From Blakeslea trispora (Eukaryota > Mucoromycota > Mucoromycetes > Mucorales > Choanephoraceae), in NCBI GenBank assembly GCA_025331445.1, contig JAIWNE010000226.1, positions 1 through 26,622 of the forward strand: a stretch of 26,622 nucleotides of DNA, read 5' to 3'. The notes beneath the pieces are model-generated. The model ran no database searches. It saw only the letters and a list, made by a program, of their open reading frames with translations, and was not told the DNA's origin. Below are positions 1 through 11,094 of the stretch, piece by piece. The position numbers and the translations under genes are program-made. Within the stretch, counting starts at the first letter, position 1, and the number at the start of each line of letters is the position of its first letter.

Positions 1-2932
1 AACTCCTTAATAACAATCAGTGATCTATTTTATTCGACATCTTCAAGTGAGAAACAATCAATTAAAACCTGTTGTTGGCATGCAGATACAAAGCACATCA
101 GACAGACTGTATTCCTTTCAGACCATAACTCTTACTTTCACTAGGTTTTTAATTAATAAACTTCAATTCAATGATTGGATAGTTTTCACTAGAACGATCT
201 TTTTGTTTTCTTTGTTCTAATGCCTGAAAAAAAGATGATACAATGACTGCTCTATTATCAACGATGGCTGTTTGAAATCATTCTTCAAGATTTCCAAGAG
301 AGAACAAAATAGGGCCCTGTTTATTTGATATCATCTATACACTTTTCTTAGTTTGCACTAACTCATGGTTCTGTTTAGAGGAGGATACGAATCATGGATG
401 AGAATTCTATCAGTCATCTTTTTTACATTTATAAGATGGTAAACATGTACCCTAAAGTCATTTCTTGTTTGAAATCAAGCAATACAAACCATTTTGTTTC
501 TGTCTGTTTGGATGCCAATATATATATATATATGTTTCAATCGAGATAATATAGTTTGGGCTAAAATTGAGTCTTAAAGAACAATCAAACATTTTGCATC
601 TGAGTTAGATATTGAAAGAAATGCATCAGCCAATTTAGGATCATCTTGGATGTCTACGCCAAAAGCAATCATCCAATCAAGAAAAAAAAATAATGAAAAG
701 TTTAAGCAGACGAATGAGCTCATCTCTTAACTATACTTTGGGTGAGACTTGGAAGACCATCTTATTCATGCTGATAAGACTCCATATCTATAGTGCGAAT
801 ACTTTCAAAGAAACACAACCCTCCAATTTGAGTAGGTAACATGGTAGGGGCCTTCAGTTACACAATGAATGGTTCTTTATACGGATGCTCGTGCATCAAA
901 GTTTTTTTTTTTTAGAGCGGTGTCTTAAATCTTTGCCCCCCACTAGATGTTCAATTTTCGTGTAACGTGTCTTCAGCCTTACAAATAATTTTAAAAATAA
1001 AGACCTTTTGTATAAAGTATGGGATTCTAAACTAATCATCTCATTTTTTTTTAAAAAAAAAAAGACATTTCAATTAAACTAGTCAACTCGAGATTCTATA
1101 CTTCACACAAAGGTTTCTATTTGAATTTGTTTTTTTTTTGGGAAACCACAACATTGAATTGTCAATAGTTGGTGTTCTTTATCCGCATATTGATTTAACG
1201 CTAGTTACTGCTTTCCTCATGCTTCAATTGATTTCAATTGGGTCTATATTTTGGCTTGAAAGGATCAACTGTGATTTGTCATGAGCAATTAAAGAGAAAT
1301 CACTCACATACTCAATAATCATATATTTGTTAATTTAACTTTTAAATTCAACAAGCGATCAAGTCTTTGTTTGAAACCATGATATCCTCTATTGCTTTCA
1401 AAAGAATTGACTTGAGAACAAAGAAGGTGTTGTATATAGAAGAAAAAAAAAAGTAGTAGTAAAGTGACTAAATGATAAGATTTCCTTTAGACAATCACTA
1501 TTGTTCTTTTTTTTTTAATATTCTACTCTTATTTAACAAAATTCATTTTGAGTATAAACCATGTATTCTATGACCAATAGAGACTAGTCATCTAAAAACT
1601 CACCTCCTGCCAGTTACTTCACCAAAGTTCGCAGTTCAGGCAATCAAGTCAATACCATCATCTTTCTATCAAACAAAGAAGAAACTATGTATGGCAATGG
1701 TATAAAGAAATGTTGATTTAGGCCTCGTGACCTCTTCCATAAAGACTTGTTGTGTTCACTATCATCTTTGGTCAAGGGCAAACAAAAAAAAAAGGACGGG
1801 ATTTGGTAGCTTCGTTTCTCAAAGCCAACTCCAAGTTCTTCCCTTCAAGTTTTTCCCTGGAGACGTCCTATTCATCTCCTAAACATAATATTTCTATATG
1901 CATAGCAAAGCAATGGCGTATTCCTATTTTTCATTTATGTTTGTTTATGTAGGGTACGTTTCATCTGCAGACACGCCAATTTAATCTTCTCAATGTACAT
2001 CATCTAAAATAACTAGCTCCTCTTTCCATAGTGCGAACTTTAAAAAAAAAGAAAGGAACTCCATAGGACAATATAACTTTAGGTTTGCCGGCTGCATAGG
2101 AAAACACGATTGTCATACAAGCAAAGCAAATATGTAGTACTGGTCTTAACCCTCCCCCCTTTTTCTTTCTTTCTCTAGATGACAGAAAGAAATAACTAAA
2201 TTTAATATGTAACAAAGTCTATATTACATCAAAGAACTGTGTAGATCAAATCATAACCCCCCTCAAGAAGAAGGATTGATTAGGGAACCATAGTGATTAT
2301 CTTCCTTAAAAAATAACTTTGGGATCAACTTTGCTCTTTGTGCAAAACAAATAAACAAATATAGATATATAAAGGAGAAAGGCGCGAGAAGAAATACAAT
2401 TGATTTCTCTCGAATCACATGACTACATGTAAAGTTACTAACGTGAAGAAAGAAGGAGATGTTTATTTGTAATAATGATTCTGAAACAAGATTTTACTTT
2501 TCGCTTTGTAAAGCATACATTTAGACTTCTTTACAACAGTTAAATCCTTTAGAATATATGGGTTTATCAGGATCAATTGTACATACAACACAACTTGGCT
2601 TTAAGTTTTGATATCTTTTTCATTCAACAATACACATGCATTATGGAGGGGCAAAAATTGCTTTACTCTGCTTCCATTTGTACAGTCACCTAAACAAAAT
2701 GTTTCACTGAATCATAGAATTCCTGTATATGCATAAACATTCTCTTATACAACTCAACATCAGCTTTTTACCACATGAGAAAAAAATACATCAAGTCTGC
2801 TAAATATGAAGATTGTGACGGTTTTGTTAGAGGAGCTTGTTTATCATTTGCGCATGCATGGTAGATCATGTTTGCACATTTAAAAAAAAAAAGCAAAACA
2901 GGAACCAAGCTCTGTATGCAGTATGATGGATA
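1..2932. other. Gene-poor AT-rich region
   Basis: I find no coding region I can support. The open frames here are short (under about 75 codons), rich in Phe/Ser/Leu/Lys, lack recognisable motifs and are broken by A/T homopolymers. Visible contents are poly-T and poly-A tracts (for example around 901-912 and 1047-1064) and a short (AT)n microsatellite at 518-532. No tRNA-like T-loop/acceptor combination was recognised by eye. Confidence 0.6.
518..532. repeat. (AT)n microsatellite
   Basis: Uninterrupted alternating A/T run of about 15 bases inside the gene-poor region. A similar TA run lies at 11523-11535. No function is implied. Confidence 0.8.
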
Positions 2933-4221
2933 CAGTCACACCCAAGAATGTTTAGTCATTAAGTTTTTTGGAAAACATTAGTCTTTATTCTTCTTTTACA
3001 CAACACTTTTTCAAACTAAAACAGCAACGAACGATACATCAAACGAAAGCTCTAGTTGCTCGCAAATAGGAAAGTTTTAAGCGAGGGAGGTGTTTATTAT
3101 CTTGGAATGAACGATACAAAGCATAGTAGGATTGAAGCATTGATAGGTGTTCATGCCAAGACAGCAAGAAACATCGTTAATACAATTGAGAAAAAGGGTT
3201 ACTTTTGAGAAAGGCAAGAGTATTGGTAGAAAGCCCAAGGACAACTGAAGGCGACATCAGATTTTGCTAGTTCGTTTTAGTACAACAGGATCCGTTTGCT
3301 ACCTATCCTCAGGTTCAAGCATATGCAGCAACATTTGGCTTGATAGTTGACAGGAAGACTATCTAGTCAAATGTCCATTTGTTTTGGGGCAGCACACAAG
3401 CCCACTCTTACGGACCGCCACAAGGAGGACTAGGCTACGTTGGGCACATAGACACTCCGGTTGGGATGATGATGAGTGGAGAAAGCGTCGTATGGTCAGA
3501 TGAGGCACGTTTTTTGGGTTGAGAAACAACGACTGTGCTGCCCGAGTCATCCGCAAGAAGGGTACCAGGTACGAGGAAAGAAACATCCTCAGCACCAAAT
3601 GGGGTAAAGGATCGGTAATAATCTGGGCCTGCTTTACCGCTGTAGGGCTTTGGTCCCTCTTGTGGTGGTAGAAGGCAATATGAACCCAAGATGCTTATGT
3701 TGATACTTTGGTCAAGCACTTCCACCCTTGGTTCAAGGAATTACATGAGAAGCATGGTAGAGAGTTTGTAATCCAAGAAGACGGTGCTACATGCCACACA
3801 GGTGCCTATGCTCATTGGTGGAAGGGGAGGGCCATCAGATCAGCGGCTTTGAGTTCTGGCCTGCTCAAAGCCCTGATTTGAACCCTATCGAGCATGTGTG
3901 GTGGGAGTTAGGGAAGCGCCTTGTAGCCAAGAGAGCACACAGTCAAAAATGTTGAAGAATTGAAGGCGCTCATCTTGCAAGAATGGGAACTGATAGCTGA
4001 AACTTTAGTAGACAGTATGCCCTCTAGATGCGAAGCTGTAATCAAGGCAAAAGGAGGGCATACCAAATACTAATTGTATTTTTTTTTCATGCATTTATCA
4101 AAAATAAACATCATTTCCTTTTATTTTGTAAACTTTCAAGCCTTTTATGATAATTACAACTCATGCAACCTGATGTCAACATTTTGTCCTTAAAAAAAGG
4201 ACTTGACATTTCTGGTTGTAG
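2933..4221 (+). mobile_element. Decayed Tc1/mariner element (DD34E-type)
   Basis: An element of about 1.29 kb with TA dinucleotides on both sides (2931-2932 and 4222-4223), as expected for Tc1/mariner insertion. The left end starts CAGTCACACCCAAGAATG. The reverse complement of the right end starts CTACAACCAGAAATG. The two ends align with gaps, and 13 of 17 bases match over the AAGAATGTTTAGTCATT part, so they are read as decayed terminal inverted repeats. Between them lies the broken transposase at about 3093-4073. The size matches the usual 1.2-1.4 kb of the family. The right end sits only 197 bases upstream of the aminotransferase start codon. The exact termini are an inference because the repeats are imperfect. 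Confidence 0.7.
3093..4073 (+). pseudogene. Tc1/mariner transposase pseudogene
   Basis: The plus strand encodes fragments of a Tc1-type transposase in changing frames. There is an N-terminal helix-turn-helix-like piece (MNDTKHSRIEALIGVHAKTA) near 3105-3165. A WSDEARF motif (first Asp) lies near 3494-3514, an EDGATCHTGAYAHWW motif (second Asp) near 3779-3825, and SPDLNPIEHVWWELG (catalytic Glu) near 3871-3915. The second Asp and the Glu are separated by about 34-35 residues once frameshifts are allowed for, which points to a DD34E Tc1 type. The last codons read KAKGGHTKY and then a stop. In-frame stops (for example after KKGYF near 3206) and several frameshifts rule out a functional protein. 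The longer minus-strand open frames here are shadows. Confidence 0.85.
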
Positions 4222-4418
4222 TACAATGTTGCATAAGATTGCCGCCAAGCTGGACATAAAATTAGCTTTCTTTCCCTTTTTTGAAAATAAAGTGCAAATA
4301 AGCGCATGATACGAAATTGTGACTTGCTGATGGAGGATAATCTTATGCAATGTCGATAAATGATATCAAATGTTTAATTTCCCACTCTCTTTCTCTATTA
4401 CTGAACAACAAGCAGCAG

Positions 4419-5921
4419 ATGGATTGCCAGTCATTCATAAGTGAAAGGAGCAAAGCAAGAAAGCCTTCTGCCAGTAAGTATTTTTCATTATTTTTTTTTA
4501 AAATAAAACAGGCAGAGTATACTCTAACTAAATCATCAGTTCGTGCACTTTCTCCATATCTTCATCAAAAGGACATGGTGAGTCGAGAAAAAAAAAGAAA
4601 GAAAACTTGGCTGACTGTGCAATAGATCTCTTTAGGTGCAGGACAGCCCAATCCTAGCACATTTCCTTTTGCAGGCATGTCTATCACTCTTAAATCTGGA
4701 GAAACACTTTCAATCGATCCAGAACTCTTTAGTCGCTCGCTTTCTTATGATCTTACTGTAATGTGTTCTTTTTTTTTTAAAAGGAATATGTATTGATTAT
4801 TTTTTTTTGGTCATCATTAGCCCGGGCTACCTCACTTAAACAATTGGCTGCGTGAGCTTCAAGTGAAGGAACACAAACCACCTGTTGATTTTGATCTTTC
4901 GATTGGTTGTGGATCACAAGACCTTCTCACCAAAGTAAGTTGAAGGAAAAAGAATAAAAAACTATGGGTGTTTATTTTTGCTCAATAAAACAAGGCATTT
5001 GAAATGCTGTTGAATGATGGAGATGCCATTATAGTAGAGGATCCTTCCTATACAGGTTGCCTTTCTTTTCTAAAAACATTGAATTGTGACTTGGCTTCTG
5101 TGGCAACAGATGCGGATGGTATTGTGCCCGAATCATTGGAGCAACTGTTATCCAATTGGCCCAAAAGTAGTATTCAAGGCAAGAAAAATCAGCCTCGACC
5201 CCGTGTTCTCTACACTATTCCATCTGGCGGTAACCCAACAGGTGCCACAGCTACTTTTGAACGTAAGCAAGCAGTGTATGAGATCTGTAAGCGTTATGAT
5301 GTTTTGATTATTGAAGATGATGCCTATTATTACCTACAATTTCAGTCACCTCGTATTCCATCTTACCTCTCTATGGACCAGGATGGACGTGTTCTTCGGT
5401 GCGATAGTATGAGTAAGATCTTATCAGCCGGTCTTCGTCTGGGTTGGATCACAGGTCCTGCCGCCTTGTTGGAACGTATCAATATGCATACCATGGTTAC
5501 CAACCTGCAGCCTTCCGGTCTTCCTCAAGTGATGGCCTATCAGTTGCTCTCTCAATGGACTCACCAAGGGTTTTATGAGCATGTGGATCGTGTAGCACAG
5601 TTCTATAGAGAGAAACGAGACGATTTTGTTGAATGTCTTGATCGCCATATGAAAGGTCGTGCCGAATGGGTTGTGCCTCAGGCAGGCATGTTTGTTTGGC
5701 TCAGATTGTTTGGTGTGGCAGATACCTATGACCTGGTGATGACCAGGGCAGTCAAAGAGAATGTACTCGCCATCCCTGGTGTGGCTTTTCTTCCGTATGG
5801 CGACAAGTCAGAATATGTTCGTGTATCTTATAGTAATGTATCAAAATCCAATATGGATGAGGCACTTAAAAGGCTAGCACGTGTTGTAGATCAAGAAGTT
5901 GCTCAGTCAACCAGCAAATAA
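4419..5921 (+). CDS. PLP aminotransferase, kynurenine/2-aminoadipate (AadAT/Aro8) type
   Basis: Five exons: 4419-4473, 4516-4577, 4626-4757, 4821-4934 and 4995-5921. The introns are 42, 48, 63 and 60 bases with GT..AG ends. The joined product is about 429 residues, close to animal KAT II/AadAT (about 425) and related to the fungal Aro8 group. Visible family landmarks are the N-terminal SISLGAGQPNPSTFPF-like loop (the ISLGAGQPNP part is clear), GSQDLLTKAFEML, EDPSYTG, PSGGNPTG, IIEDDAYYYLQF and the Schiff-base lysine in SMSKILSAGLRLGW (about Lys262). Family members transfer amino groups from kynurenine, aminoadipate or aromatic amino acids to 2-oxoglutarate; the substrate here cannot be decided. 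An in-frame ATG at 4350 would add 23 residues. I chose 4419 because its MDCQSFIS start lines up with family N-termini. It converges with the phosphomannose isomerase gene, 86 bases apart. Confidence 0.9.
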
Positions 5922-6007
5922 AGTGTGGAAAAATATGTACAAGTATTTGTTTATTTGTTTATCAATGGCCTTCTTTCAAAATACAAACACTTTTGAGCAA
6001 CATCTGT

Positions 6008-7376
6008 TTATTGTGTAGCAACCGCATATGCCCTGTAGAACTCTAAACCAGATTCTGCAGACACAGCAGAGATAGGTGTGTTGGCACCTACAAAATAAAC
6101 ATAACCTTCCTGAAGGTCATACTCTTTTCCTTGACTGGACAATGTTCCACTGCCAGATGCGACGATAAGAACACTAGGGCCTTCAATAGCATCATGTTTT
6201 TCGACTAAACCAGACGAATTCAACTTTGTCCAAATGACAGCAAACTCGTCAATAGGAGGGTCATAAAGCAAAGAATGGCTAGCGTATTTCTGGCCTGTCA
6301 TCTTTTGTGATTCAGCAGACCCATAACGATATGTCAACATATCAACTAATACGTCTACATCCTTGAATTTAGGCGTAAGACCGGCACGTACAACATTATC
6401 ACTAGTAGCCATACATTCAACACAATCTAATACCATGTTCAATGACTTTTTTTTCATATGAAAGCAAATTTTTTTTCTTTTTCTTTTTTACCTCCAGATA
6501 AATAAGCATGAGGTTCATTAGCACCCAAGAAGATAGCTTGTCCTGGTTGCATAGATACATAATTCAATAAGAGAGAAGAAAAGATGCCCACATCACCACC
6601 GGGGTATTGTTGATCCAAACGAATCAAGAGTTGAGACATGGTATCTTGAGCCTGTGTTTGCTTAAGGCGGTCAATTAATTTGGTTAAATGAATTGTCACG
6701 CGTTCCTGAGAGCTATGCATGACAGAAGAAAAGACACGCTTAAGAACAGTCTTGTTATGAGCCACATCTTGACTTTGTTGCTTGACTGTCTTCAAGAAGT
6801 CATCAGCTACATCTTGGCCAATCAATTCAACAAGTTCAGGGTACATTTGCATGTGGTTAGCAATTTCATCCAAAGGTCGGAACCCACACAGGGCTTCAAA
6901 AGGTGTTAATGCAATAGCCATTTCAGGCTAGATGATGAAGAATGAATACTCAATATAATTATCCCATGTTCCTTCTTTACCTTATGGTTGGGGTCTTTGT
7001 AGTTCTCTGGAAACTCCTTGAAGAGACGTGCACCCAGTGTCTTGTCAGGATGAGCTTGAATAGATAAGGCTTTACGGATGGAGAGGATCTTGAAGAGGAA
7101 AGGCAGATCACCCTTATACTGATCGTACACAGCCTTTGTGCTTAACTCTGCATTCTCTCTAATAAGCTGTTCCAGTGTAGTGCTGTCTTCAAGAACAACT
7201 GAAGGTGCGTTAGGATGAGTGCCCATCCAAAGTTCAGCATAAGGCTTTGATGAGTCAACTGAGGTGCCTGAAGCCTTTGCATAAGAGGCTACTTTAGAAA
7301 CATCCCCCAACTTGCCCCAGTCATAAGATTGAGTTTGGCACTGTAAACGATAGACAGCATTCATAGTGATAGTCAT
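6008..7376 (-). CDS. PMI40: Mannose-6-phosphate isomerase, type I
   Basis: Three exons on the minus strand: 7376-6981, 6927-6492 and 6426-6008, with introns of 53 and 65 bases. The joined product is about 416 residues, the usual length for eukaryotic type I enzymes. It interconverts fructose-6-P and mannose-6-P in the cytosol, supplying GDP-mannose for wall mannans, N/O-glycans and GPI anchors. The zinc-site motifs are complete: SIQAHPDK (Gln107, His109), HKPEMAIALTP (Glu134, rebuilt exactly across intron 1) and EPHAYLSGD (His272, rebuilt across intron 2). Also visible are KPYAELWMGTHP and SDNVVRAGLTPKFKDV, both diagnostic. The first ATG gives MTITMNAV; the second ATG at 7364 is also possible. 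No defect seen. Confidence 0.95.
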
Positions 7377-7879
7377 TAGATGAATTTTAAAATAAAAAAA
7401 ATAAGCAAAGGAAAGCGCGCTTTTCAATGATCGAATTAGGCGCTCTTTTTATTGTTGAAGTATTTTTTTTTTTCTCCCCCTTTTTTTTTTTTTAAATAAA
7501 TAAACACTTTGTCCAATGAGATTCATGCTTTCTAAAGTAAACGTGGGCTATTCTCCTTAGGCCTTGAATTAGTAACATAATTTGTGTAGTGCCAAGCTTT
7601 TGAGTTGGAAAGTTTTTTTTTTAAAAAAAAATTGCTTTGTGATATCTATTTCAAGTATTTCCAACTTCTTCTTCTAAAGTGGCACCTGTCGTACAAATGC
7701 TTGATTCTAAAATTGGGCAAGATTTCTTCCTGTCAACTGGTGCTTTTTTATTATGATTGAAACTATTCCAAAGATTCAATATCCGAGTTATACACTAATT
7801 TTTTTTTTAAGCGCAAATTTTAATGATAAAAAAGCCAAAGTTTGACAACTTTTTTTTTTTTTTTTTTTTTTTTTATAAA
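7377..7879. other. Spacer between PMI and PAS genes
   Basis: Both neighbours are on the minus strand, so this holds the phosphomannose isomerase promoter side (near 7377-7500, with long T-tracts on the plus strand) and the 3' side of the PAS gene. A near-perfect T10A9 palindromic tract lies at about 7613-7631 and a T-run of about 24 bases at 7851-7874. I checked it in the minus orientation for a missing GATA zinc finger exon of the PAS protein and found none. Confidence 0.6.
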
Positions 7880-8623
7880 CTACTCGGTCTTTCTTTCTCT
7901 CCCTTTTTTTATTTTCTTATTAGTATTGTTCTTCTTGGTTTCCGAGATTGTACTGGGCCTCTTTTTTATTGCAGAAACTGTTGTTAATTCACCATTTTCT
8001 AAACCCATCGAAATACCAATCGATCTCTCGCCCAGATCATAATGCAAACCAGTCAACATGGAGACACTCTCATTCAAGTCGTGAGAAGAAGAGACACCTT
8101 GAGTATAGACACGTGATGTAGATGTATCATCTGTATGTTCTTCATTCAACTTCTTCAGCGCAAGTAACTGTTGCCTCAGCATTTTGTTTTCCACTTTCAG
8201 TCCAAGAAAGGAATCCATCGAATGCGTTGCTTCTGTTGGAATGCGACGCGCACTACCAAAGAATGCTTGCTTGTAGAATCGACCTCGAGTCTCTAATGTA
8301 GTATATTTGCCATCTTTTCTCAGGAACCGATATTGACAGCAAAGTGTACGAGACATGCTTTCAGCAGCCCTGAATTCGCGAACAAACATATCGACATCAT
8401 CTACGTGTATATATTCAGCAAAAGAGCGGCCCATCAGTTCATCAGGTCTATAGCCTAAAAATTCACTAGAAGCAGCTGAACAGTAAACAAGTGAAAGATC
8501 ACTATTGGCGACATGCACAACATCACGTAAAGAGTCCAAGATATTGCTGGACCAGTTCTTTCTTCGAGTAAACTCGCCCAAGTTATTATTCAGATTTAGT
8601 TTGATAACTTGTTGTGAACTCAT
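7880..8623 (-). CDS. WC-2-like PAS-domain protein lacking a GATA zinc finger
   Basis: Single-exon frame of 247 residues. The start at 8623 (MSSQQVIK) is preferred over an upstream ATG at 8698, whose extension is Phe/Lys-rich UTR-like sequence. Residues about 18-125 form a PAS domain resembling fungal White Collar 2: GEFTRRKNW, then FLGYRPDELMGRSFAEYIHVDD, then YRFLRKDGKYTTLETRG. The LOV flavin-binding signature (GxNCRFLQ) is absent, so it is not itself a LOV photoreceptor. FFGSARRIPTEAT is followed by a short Leu-rich coiled segment (about 138-163). The C-terminus is basic (KKNNTNKKIKKGRERK, about 231-246), possibly a nuclear signal. WC-2 proteins normally end in a GATA zinc finger; none follows here in frame or in the next 450 bases. 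It could be a dimerisation partner or regulator of WC-1/WC-2 complexes, or a truncated paralog. The WC-2 assignment is moderately sure, the role is inference. Confidence 0.75.
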   Translation of the reverse strand: MSSQQVIKLNLNNNLGEFTRRKNWSSNILDSLRDVVHVANSDLSLVYCSAASSEFLGYRPDELMGRSFAEYIHVDDVDMFVREFRAAESMSRTLCCQYRFLRKDGKYTTLETRGRFYKQAFFGSARRIPTEATHSMDSFLGLKVENKMLRQQLLALKKLNEEHTDDTSTSRVYTQGVSSSHDLNESVSMLTGLHYDLGERSIGISMGLENGELTTVSAIKKRPSTISETKKNNTNKKIKKGRERKTE

Positions 8624-11067
8624 ATCTACAGAATTAAAAAAAAAAAAAAGAAATAGTTTTCTTTTAAAAAAAAGGTTAAAAATAAGCTTTTTGTACAAAA
8701 GCGTTAGAATCGCAAAATCGAATTGAATCTCAGCAGTTGCTTGTTTTTGAATGGTTTTAGAACATTATGGGTTTTTTCTTCTTTTTGCTAAATGGAACAA
8801 TCTTTTTCAATCTACAATTACACCTTTGATTGTCTTTTTTTTTCTCTCTCTTCAAGAAAACGATATTCATATTAATGACACTGGTATCCGAGAGGCCTAT
8901 TGACTCAGTCCTATGCTTATGATTGTCAAATTGCTTTGTTTTATTCTAAATAACTGAAATTAGTGCTTTTCTTCCTTTCTATAATGACAATCGCTGGTCT
9001 TTTTTTTTTTTAGGATTTTAAGAAAGCATAAATTGACTAGATTACAAAAGGCACTTTTGAGTTTCTTTTTTTTTTTTTTGAAGGGAATTAACAATGGCTT
9101 GAAAAAGAAAACATAACATTAAGATGATTAAAAAAACATTTCTTTGGCTATGCTATTGGATAGTTGAGTGCATTTAAAGGCTACGTTTAGTTGTATTCCT
9201 ACAAGTGAACAATATAAACAACAATGACAAAGTTCAACAGATTTCCAACTAAAGCATTCGCCACACATTACCTGAAGATTCTGCTCCAAATCTAATTATA
9301 CTTGTGAAAGTAGCTCAATAAACGTACTGGTTTGTATGTATAGCGCACTTCTCTACAAAAAAAGAATTACAAACAAGGTTTTTGACAGTATCAATTCACA
9401 CAGTGTGTTTGTGCTTCTAATGATTGAGATTGATTCTCTTGATTTCATAGGGCAAAGAACAAAATAGAACTGAGTTGATACGCCGTTGTTACTCATGCTC
9501 AGTTGATTGAGCGAAATTGCTAGCACTCTATAGCTATACTGATATTTTAAGCAATGATACAGTTGATCTATATGTAACATCAATTAAGCAATTCCCTTTT
9601 AGTTGTGAAATCCATATTACTATTTATGGGAGTCGAGATAAATAGATGATTCCTGAAAAAAAAAATAGCCATGATTTTCATACAATACAACATCCCTATT
9701 GATGTAATCAACGGCTCAAATAGCCCCCCTTTATTTTATTTTTCTTTTGAATCTGTGCTGCTCTAGTTTAAACTGCCCCATTGAGTCATATTGATACACA
9801 CTGTATCTGTGTTCAAAAAGGTTCATATCATACGATTTTATCTATGGTAACAGGCTTAAGATTGTGCAAAAAGATCTAGGCTCTAAACATATCAAGGATA
9901 GCTCTCTGAATGGATCTTCTCTTTGCAATAGAGTTGTTCATCTTCTTTGTTCTCTACTGGTATTTGCAAACTATAGAGATTTCAGTCGAAAAAAAAACAT
10001 ATAGTCTGTCTTTCTGAATTAATATCAATAAAACAGTGACAAGGTTGCTTGTAGCTTAGAATTTAACAGGCAAACAACAAGAAACGAAAATCACATTGAT
10101 ATTGCCTGACAGTGTATAGATTGTATTGGTGATGCTATCTTCTTGCGGTTTTCTATTTTAGATTGAAAAGTGGTATGACCTTGATGATAAATACACAGCT
10201 TGCATTTCTTTAGTGATTTCCAAAGCAAAAAAAAAAAAAAAAAAATAGGGGGATTATTGCAACAAGCATAATGGTTGTTTGACTGAGAAGTTGAAAAACA
10301 GCTATTTGAGATGAGTCAAATAAGGCTGCTTGTAACACTACAACTAAGGTCTAGACAAGTTGTCTCAATGAGGATATACTAGCGAAGTATTGATTCCGAA
10401 CATTAGGATGAAAAGAGTCTCACTCCTTCCTGATCAATCATGTTCTTGTTAAGCTAACGATTTCACAAATGAGAAAAAATGTGTTTTGTAACAAGCAATA
10501 ATGTGTAAAGCGAAATAAGCAGCAAGCCTTTCTGAGATTTGCAAGCACTGGATTATTTGTATCATTTTATTAGAACAAGTCTAACATAGAGTTGCTTTCT
10601 ATCATATGGAATGGATCGATAAGTGCGCGAACTAAGAAAGGTATGGTAGTGCAGACTTCTTTTAGCCACAGCTTTGGTAAGATGGAGAGCTTCATCCAAT
10701 GAAACTGAAGACATTAGATTCGAAGTGAGGGCTATATAGCAGTCAGTTGCGAGGACTCAATGACAATTGTGATTTAGAGCTATTCACCAGCTTCAAATGT
10801 CACAACAAGTTTTAAAAAAAAATCCAGTGCTTGGTACGTAGTTGTTAGTATCTTACTTTGATCAAACGATTGAGACAATAAAATTGTCAACCCAAATAGG
10901 CAAACAATCACCTTTATGATATAAATAATTTACCAAAGTTGTTTGTGTAAAGAGTTGACGATCTATTTGCAATGTAGCTCAACAAATCGTACAAGCATGT
11001 TATCCAAACAGATCGTCTATGTGCATTGCAAAAATTCGGATGCGTCAACAATTTCCATTCATGAAGC

Positions 11068-11094
11068 TTATTTCATTATACTTGAATGAAATAA
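11068..11094. repeat. Perfect hairpin, 10-bp stem
   Basis: TTATTTCATT (11068-11077) is the exact reverse complement of AATGAAATAA (11085-11094), with a 7-base loop. It lies in a gene-poor region. It could be a decayed element end or a chance AT-rich palindrome. Confidence 0.6.

Noticed and set aside
1752..2215. Short open frames in the first gene-poor region
   Set aside because: Under 75 codons, low complexity around A/T tracts, no motif or splice context.
3359..3725. Minus-strand open frames over the Tc1 element
   Set aside because: They are shadows of the plus-strand transposase remnant, which carries the recognisable DDE motifs.
5424..5648. Minus-strand open frame inside the aminotransferase
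   Set aside because: It overlaps the conserved PLP-site exon on the other strand and has no motif.
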